From positions 1 through 45,457 of the forward strand of contig CAMZLP010000008.1 in the NCBI GenBank assembly GCA_947311535.1: 45,457 nt of DNA. Reading direction: 5' to 3'. This document shows, in pieces, positions 41,407 through 45,457 of the stretch. Under the pieces are notes generated by a model. The model was given only the letters and a program-made list of their open reading frames with translations, had not been told where the DNA came from and made no database searches. The stretch's first letter is position 1. Every line of letters starts with the position of its first letter. Source of the stretch: an uncultured Deinococcota bacterium. Lineage in GTDB: Bacteria; Deinococcota; Deinococci; Deinococcales; Trueperaceae. Both the position numbers and the translations under genes were made by a program.

Positions 41407-42723
41407 TTATAACAAGGAAACGTGGATTTTAGAATCTGCTATTGGTAATTCCCAAGTATATAAATCAACTGCTAGCTGTGTGCCAGTCCTAATATCTTTT
41501 AGTTCATGTTTATCTGGGTTTTTAGGGTCATAAAACCATACATAAGGTATGCCTTTGCGCTCAGCAGCTCTAATTTGTTTGCCAAAATTCTGGGCTTTGT
41601 GGTGTACCTCGCTTGCTATATTTCGTTGCCTTAGTAGTTTTGCTACCTCATTGGCTTGGGCTCTGCTATTATCATCAACTAAGGCTACTAAAACAGCAGT
41701 TGGGGTTTTTCTACTTGCCTCTAATCTTTTTTCTTTAAATAAAGGTCCTAATATTCTAGTAAGGCCAATAGAAATACCAATTCCAGGTAATTTTATTTTG
41801 TTGTCAGCAGCCAAATTATCATATCGACCACCCGAACAAATCGAACCCAAACGTTCATAGCCAAGCATTTCACTTTCAAAAACGGTTCCTGTATAATAGT
41901 CTAGGCCTCTAGCTATACTTAAGTCAGCATAAACATTTTCTAAGTCTGACAATGAATCCATCACAAATTTTAATTCTGCTAAACCTTCATTTAGTAATTC
42001 ATTGCTAAAGCCAAAAGCTTTGACTTTTTCATAAAAACTGCTGTCACTAGTTTTTATTTTGGCTAAATTTAAACATTGTTGAGCAGTTTTTTGCTCGATA
42101 CCTAAATCATTTATTAGTAGTTCTAAGACTTTATCAGCACCAATTTTATCTAATTTATCAACAATTCTTAAGCTGGCTGCGGTATCTTTTATGCCCAGAG
42201 CTTGGTAAAAGCCAGACAAGATTTTTCGGTTATTTATTTTCAGTGTAAATTTTGGAACTGGCAATTTACTAAATAGTTCCAAAATAATCCTTGGCAATTC
42301 AGCATCATAGCTAATATCTAATTCATTTTCGGCAATTATGTCAATATCAGCCTGATAAAATTCACGATAGCGACCTTCTTGAGGGCGCTCACCACGCCAC
42401 GCTTTTTGAATTTGATAACGTTTATATGGAAATAATAACTGACCACGATTTTGTTCTACAAATCTTGCAAAAGGTACAGTCATATCAAAGTGAAGACCAA
42501 ATTCCGCCTTTTTATTAGAGTCATTTAGGCGGTTTAGCAAATAGATTTCTTTGTCATCACCTTTGCTCAATAAAACCTCCAAAGGCTCAACTGAGCGGGG
42601 TTCTAAGGGGCCAAAACCATAAAGCTCAAAGCTTGCCCGAATCTTATCAATAAAGAATTGCTCAATTAATTTCTCTTCGGGTAGCCATTCTGGAAAGCCA
42701 CTTAGTTTTTTACGCTTCGCCAT
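41407..42723 (-). CDS. hisS: Histidyl-tRNA synthetase
   Basis: This 438-aa class II synthetase charges tRNA-His. Motif 1 region FELYGFGPLEPRSVEPLEVL, HisRS-specific FDMTVPFARFV, motif 2 KAWRGERPQEGRYREFYQADID, the histidine-binding ARGLDYYTGTVFE, motif 3 GIGISIGLTRIL, and a C-terminal anticodon-binding domain (about 335-438, AVLVALVDDNSRAQANEVAKLLR). Typical size. The ATG overlaps the end of the upstream membrane-protein gene by 14 nt, so the two form an operon. Confidence 0.97.
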   Translation of the reverse strand: MAKRKKLSGFPEWLPEEKLIEQFFIDKIRASFELYGFGPLEPRSVEPLEVLLSKGDDKEIYLLNRLNDSNKKAEFGLHFDMTVPFARFVEQNRGQLLFPYKRYQIQKAWRGERPQEGRYREFYQADIDIIAENELDISYDAELPRIILELFSKLPVPKFTLKINNRKILSGFYQALGIKDTAASLRIVDKLDKIGADKVLELLINDLGIEQKTAQQCLNLAKIKTSDSSFYEKVKAFGFSNELLNEGLAELKFVMDSLSDLENVYADLSIARGLDYYTGTVFESEMLGYERLGSICSGGRYDNLAADNKIKLPGIGISIGLTRILGPLFKEKRLEASRKTPTAVLVALVDDNSRAQANEVAKLLRQRNIASEVHHKAQNFGKQIRAAERKGIPYVWFYDPKNPDKHELKDIRTGTQLAVDLYTWELPIADSKIHVSLL

Positions 42724-43303
42724 TGTTTGCTTCTGGCTTTGTGGCTGCTAGTTTTTCAGCTTGAGTGGGTAAGGCTAAATCTTTATAGAAGAATTGCCCA
42801 GAAATTGCTCCAGCAATAGCCGCTACAGAACCAAAGGCAAGGACTTGCAAATTAAAGCTTTGATTTATAAAATAATTGGCAGCTTGTAAACCAGCCGTTA
42901 AGATTACCCCAGCTGCTATGGCGTACCAAACCGCATTTTTTATTCTTCTTTTGAGTAGCCAAATCATCAAAAAGTGACCAAAGAAAAGATAATAAGCAAC
43001 TTCAATTGCTTTGCTAACTCCTTTGCTAAAAGTCTCAGATTCTACCGGCGGCATAAAAACTTGTACGCCAATAAAAAAGGCCGTGAAAATTGTAAAAGGA
43101 GCAGCCATACGAACTGCAAACCTTGAGCGATCGGTATTAAACCGTGGTTTTGAGGATTTGGATTTTGAATTCTTTATGATTTTATTTTTTCTTTTCTGAC
43201 GTTTGTTTTGGATTTTAGAAATGCGTTTTTGCTTGTTTTTGCTTTTCTCTTTATCCTTTTTCTCATCAGCCTTTTTTTGAATGCGACGTAATTCTCTGTT
43301 CAT
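42710..43303 (-). CDS. Membrane protein with very basic N-terminal region
   Basis: This is a 197-aa protein. The first 65 residues are extremely Lys/Arg-rich (KKADEKKDKEKSKNKQKRIS, then IQNKRQKRKNKIIKNSK), suggesting RNA, ribosome or acidic-lipid contact on the cytoplasmic side. Four hydrophobic helices follow at about 68-86, 103-117, 125-145 and 153-170, and then a short acidic tail. I do not recognise the family. It is co-transcribed with hisS and divergent from lysA, with a perfect inverted repeat overlapping its start region. Confidence 0.75.
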   Translation of the reverse strand: MNRELRRIQKKADEKKDKEKSKNKQKRISKIQNKRQKRKNKIIKNSKSKSSKPRFNTDRSRFAVRMAAPFTIFTAFFIGVQVFMPPVESETFSKGVSKAIEVAYYLFFGHFLMIWLLKRRIKNAVWYAIAAGVILTAGLQAANYFINQSFNLQVLAFGSVAAIAGAISGQFFYKDLALPTQAEKLAATKPEANNGEA

Positions 43304-43308
43304 AAGGA

Positions 43309-43342
43309 ATAGCTTAACACTGCTTATAAAATGTTAAGCTAT
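43309..43342. promoter_or_regulatory. Perfect 11-bp inverted repeat between the hisS operon and lysA
   Basis: ATAGCTTAACA (43309-43319) and TGTTAAGCTAT (43332-43342) are exact inverted copies 12 bases apart. It lies in a 67-bp divergent gap, beginning 6 bases from the minus-strand ATG and 29 bases before the plus-strand ATG. Symmetry and position fit an operator for a dimeric repressor acting on both units. Confidence 0.6.
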
Positions 43343-43370
43343 CTCAGATTATAATTGAGGAGCTAAAAAT

Positions 43371-44522
43371 ATGATTGATAATAAAACAGTCTTTAAAATT
43401 GCCCAAGACTACGGTACTCCGACTTATATATATAAGCTCGAGTATATCCAAAATAATATTGCCAAACTAAACAAATATCTCCCAAATGCCAAAATACTAT
43501 ATGCTGTAAAAGCCAATCCAAACGGGGCAATTCTGAAATTTTTGGCTCAAAATAATGTTGGTGCCGAGGTAATAAGCTTAGGTGAGCTAGCAAGAGCTTT
43601 AAAAGCAGGAATAAATCCAAATAATATTAGCTTAGACGGGCCAAGGCAAGACACGGAGTTGATCTTAGCAGCGATAAAAGCTGGTATTAAATGGGTGAGC
43701 TTAGATAGCTATTCACAATGGCAGCTTTGGCAGCAATTTGATTATTCTAATTTAAAATTTTTTATTAGGCTAAACCCAGATTTAGATCCAAAAACCCATC
43801 AGCATCTGGCAACTGGCGCCGCCGAATCCAAATTTGGTATGACTCTTGAAGAAAGTCATGTTGTCGCCAAAGATTTAAAAGCAAAAGGACAACTGGCTGG
43901 TTTTCATGTGCATGCTGGTTCGCAGATTTCGGATTTTAGTGTTTATGACGAAGTTTTAGCACGTTTAAAGCCGCTATTTGAAAAATATGGCGGTGCACAC
44001 ATAAATATAGGCGGTGGGTTCCATGTGCCTGACTTTGACTTTGAGGCATTTGCTACTATAATGCACAATTTTAGTAAAGCTTTGGGCTTAAAAATTGTTA
44101 CGGAACCAGGTCGTTATTTAGTTGCTGATTCTGGCTTTTTACTGACAAAAGTACTCCATAAAAAAACTGGAGCTCTAGATCATCTTATATGTGATGCAGG
44201 CATGGCTGATTTAATAAGGCCGGCTCTTTACAACGGTGTTCATCCAATAACTGCCATTGCAAAATCTGGCAATGAGAATATTTATGATGTTGATGGTCCA
44301 CTTTGTGAAAATGCAGACCGCTTAGGCAGAGGAATAAAATTGCCTGAATTAGATTCTGGGGATTTATTGCTTGTTTCTCAGGTTGGTGCATATGGCTTTA
44401 CTATGAGTTCTAATTATGCTTCTAGTTTTAGACCTGCCGAGGTTATCTTGACTAATAATGGAACCAAACTTGTCAAAAAACGCGAAACCGTAGAAGATTT
44501 GCTTAGGCTCGAGCTGGATTGA
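43371..44522 (+). CDS. lysA: Diaminopimelate decarboxylase (LysA)
   Basis: This 383-aa PLP-dependent fold-III decarboxylase makes lysine from meso-diaminopimelate. The PLP-lysine is in LYAVKANPNGAIL; HVHAGSQI and INIGGGF bind the cofactor phosphate; TEPGRYLVADSGFL follows; the active-site DGPLCENADRLG carries the catalytic Cys; and VGAYGFTMSSNYASSFRP completes the site. GAGGAG precedes the ATG. The length is slightly short for the family (usually 400-420) but all motifs are present. It implies a DAP pathway and hence probably DAP-type peptidoglycan. Confidence 0.94.
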   Translation: MIDNKTVFKIAQDYGTPTYIYKLEYIQNNIAKLNKYLPNAKILYAVKANPNGAILKFLAQNNVGAEVISLGELARALKAGINPNNISLDGPRQDTELILAAIKAGIKWVSLDSYSQWQLWQQFDYSNLKFFIRLNPDLDPKTHQHLATGAAESKFGMTLEESHVVAKDLKAKGQLAGFHVHAGSQISDFSVYDEVLARLKPLFEKYGGAHINIGGGFHVPDFDFEAFATIMHNFSKALGLKIVTEPGRYLVADSGFLLTKVLHKKTGALDHLICDAGMADLIRPALYNGVHPITAIAKSGNENIYDVDGPLCENADRLGRGIKLPELDSGDLLLVSQVGAYGFTMSSNYASSFRPAEVILTNNGTKLVKKRETVEDLLRLELD

Positions 44523-44760
44523 GATTGAAAAAGAGGAGTTATGGGGATTTAGAGGAAATTATAGGAATAGCTAGGAAGCTAGGAGTTAGAATTAGGAATT
44601 AGCTGTCTTTTTCTAAAAAAACGCTCCACGTTTCACCTTATCCCTTCTCCTCTCTACTTGTTCTACATTGATAAGAAAACTAAAAAATATACCTTTCCTG
44701 AGTTTGCTATAAAAAACTAAAAATAACCAGAATAATATTTGTGAGCTTTGACCATGTTTT
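44523..44760. other. Intergenic purine-rich / pyrimidine-rich tract
   Basis: Purine-rich sequence (about 44525-44600) contains loosely repeated words such as AGCTAGGA, GAATTAGGAATTAG and GAGTTAGAATTAG, then turns pyrimidine-rich (TCACCTTATCCCTTCTCCTC). It is similar in character to 30010-30120. No gene is seen. Confidence 0.5.
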
Positions 44761-44780
44761 GTTTAAATAGTAATTTAAAC
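44761..44780. repeat. Inverted repeat just before the second VTC gene
   Basis: GTTTAAAT - AGTA - ATTTAAAC: perfect 8-bp arms ending one base before the possible GTG start at 44782. It may be an operator or an mRNA hairpin that blocks initiation. Confidence 0.6.
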
Positions 44781-44781
44781 T

Positions 44782-45457
44782 GTGGCTGATATTGCTGTAT
44801 TAAATTTGCAGATATCAGAAAGCTTTGATTTAATAATTATGGATAAACAAAACTCAGTTATTGAAGAAAAATTACAAGGCTTTGATGCGATAGCTTTATC
44901 AGAATTAAATGACCATAATTTACAGCGTAGAATTGATAGTAAATATATCTTTTCTTATGCAGCTTTGGTCGAGGCCTTAGGGCTCTTGAGTGATGAATTT
45001 TATGTTTTAGAAGTAAACAATAAAAGGTTGCAAACCTATAACAATGTCTACTATGATACTGCCGATTTTAAGCTTTATAATAAACACCACAATGGCCATA
45101 AAAATCGCTATAAAGTGCGTACAAGGCACTATCTTGACTCTAACTTGAGTTTTTTGGAGCTTAAATTTAAAGACAACAAGTCTGTAACTACAAAATCAAA
45201 AATTCCTTTACCAAATTCAAAAGACAATATAAAGAACTTTATTTTTAGAAACCTACCCGTTGAATATACTAAACTTATGCCTAGTTTGAAAAATCAATAC
45301 AAGTGAATAGCATTAATTAGCAAAACTGATATTATCCGTTTGACTCTGGATGTTGATTTGGCCTTTTCTAAGGCAAATGATAGTAAATTGACCCCAGTTC
45401 AAGGTTTGGCAATCGCTGAATTAAAAAGAGATTCTAGTGCAAAAAGTGAAGCTTTTG
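44782..45457 (+). pseudogene. Second VTC-domain gene, interrupted by in-frame TGA and cut by window end
   Basis: The reading begins at GTG 44782 or, more likely, ATG 44839 and shows VTC motifs: LQRRIDSKYIF, NVYYDTADFKLY, RYKVRTRHYLDS and FLELKFKDNKS. A TGA at 45304-45306 stops it after NQYK. The same frame then continues with recognisable VTC sequence (IALISKTDIIRLTLDVDLAF, later IAELKRD) to the window end. The TGA stands exactly where the intact paralogue has Arg (YFRQAF against YK*IAL), so one CGA-to-TGA change explains it. TGA is a normal stop elsewhere in the window. It is a young pseudogene, a sequencing error, or a readthrough case. Confidence 0.75.

Larger units (their letters stand above)
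54..44513. repeat. Highly iterated palindrome GCTCGAGC / GGCTCGAGCC throughout the window
   Basis: By eye I count 43 CTCGAG sites, 33 of them within GCTCGAGC and about 14 within GGCTCGAGCC. Start positions of CTCGAG: 54, 187, 748, 2417, 3808, 4768, 5858, 6180, 7106, 9310, 10015, 10258, 10548, 11796, 12911, 15048, 17040, 17222, 17464, 21706, 23015, 24079, 25679, 25929, 27768, 28226, 30273, 31415, 32101, 33484, 34219, 35053, 36514, 38502, 38568, 38582, 38689, 38802, 40666, 40812, 41386, 43437, 44508. At about 37% G+C roughly five would be expected. Nearly all are in genes, in all three frames (Leu-Glu, Ala-Arg-Ala, Gly-Ser-Ser). Confidence 0.93.

Noticed and set aside
45304-45306. Stop-codon reassignment (TGA as an amino acid)
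   Set aside because: TGA cleanly terminates other genes here (trpE at 32337, the TroC-type permease at 22436, the SagB-type gene at 27881), and no other gene contains an in-frame TGA. A single nonsense mutation or base error explains the second VTC gene.

Overview
The window comes from a bacterium with A+T-rich DNA (about 36-37% G+C, estimated by eye). It uses the standard bacterial code: TGA, TAA and TAG all end genes. It shows no phage, insertion sequence or CRISPR array. It looks like a chromosome of an uncultured bacterium with real biosynthetic capacity (tryptophan branch, lysine/DAP, pyridoxal phosphate, fatty acids, peptidoglycan). That argues against a reduced symbiont lifestyle, but I cannot name the phylum. 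The most striking global property is a highly iterated palindrome, GCTCGAGC (best form GGCTCGAGCC). It occurs about once per kilobase, inside and between genes and in all three reading frames, like the HIP1 element of cyanobacteria but with a different sequence.

Layout. Bases 1-245 are a perfect 113-bp inverted repeat carrying the end of a HAD-like gene in both arms, most simply a fold-back at a contig end. 0.3-6.6 kb: a lipoprotein, a subtilisin-like lipoprotein protease and a large TPM-domain/coiled-coil membrane protein. 6.9-12.2 kb: clpB, a PIG-L deacetylase, a TPR protein and a DUF2007-like protein. 12.4-16.7 kb, minus strand: a secreted protein, then an apparent operon tetR - VTC polyphosphate-polymerase-like - DUF4956 membrane protein - CotH kinase-like, with a TetR-type operator at its promoter. 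16.8-21.1 kb: a DJ-1/PfpI protein lacking the usual cysteine, then an adjacent pair of HDAC-type deacetylase and Pat-type (acyl-CoA synthetase plus GNAT) acetyltransferase. 21.3-26.3 kb, minus strand: a Tro/Znu/Mnt-type metal uptake operon, regulator first, whose two permeases both carry cytoplasmic winged-helix-like tails.

26.6-30.7 kb: thioesterase, SagB-type oxidoreductase, gamma-glutamylcyclotransferase-like protein, pdxT, tRNA-Met, fabI and slyD. 30.8-35.3 kb: a Trp-codon-containing leader ORF and trpE-trpG-DUF402-glycosyltransferase-trpD. 35.3-45.5 kb: nnr (NAD(P)HX repair), pdxS, a class A penicillin-binding protein, a P1-family peptidase, hisS with a membrane protein, lysA, and a second VTC gene interrupted by an in-frame TGA and cut by the window end.

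Regulation visible in sequence. Several genes (clpB, TPR protein, DJ-1-like, nnr, P1 peptidase, the trp leader) have a -10 box only 5-9 nt before the start codon and no Shine-Dalgarno, so leaderless transcripts look common. Others have strong AGGAGG sites. Two autoregulated-looking promoters (tetR and the DtxR/MntR-type regulator) have palindromic operators touching the -10. A related hairpin/terminator element lies between two convergent gene pairs.
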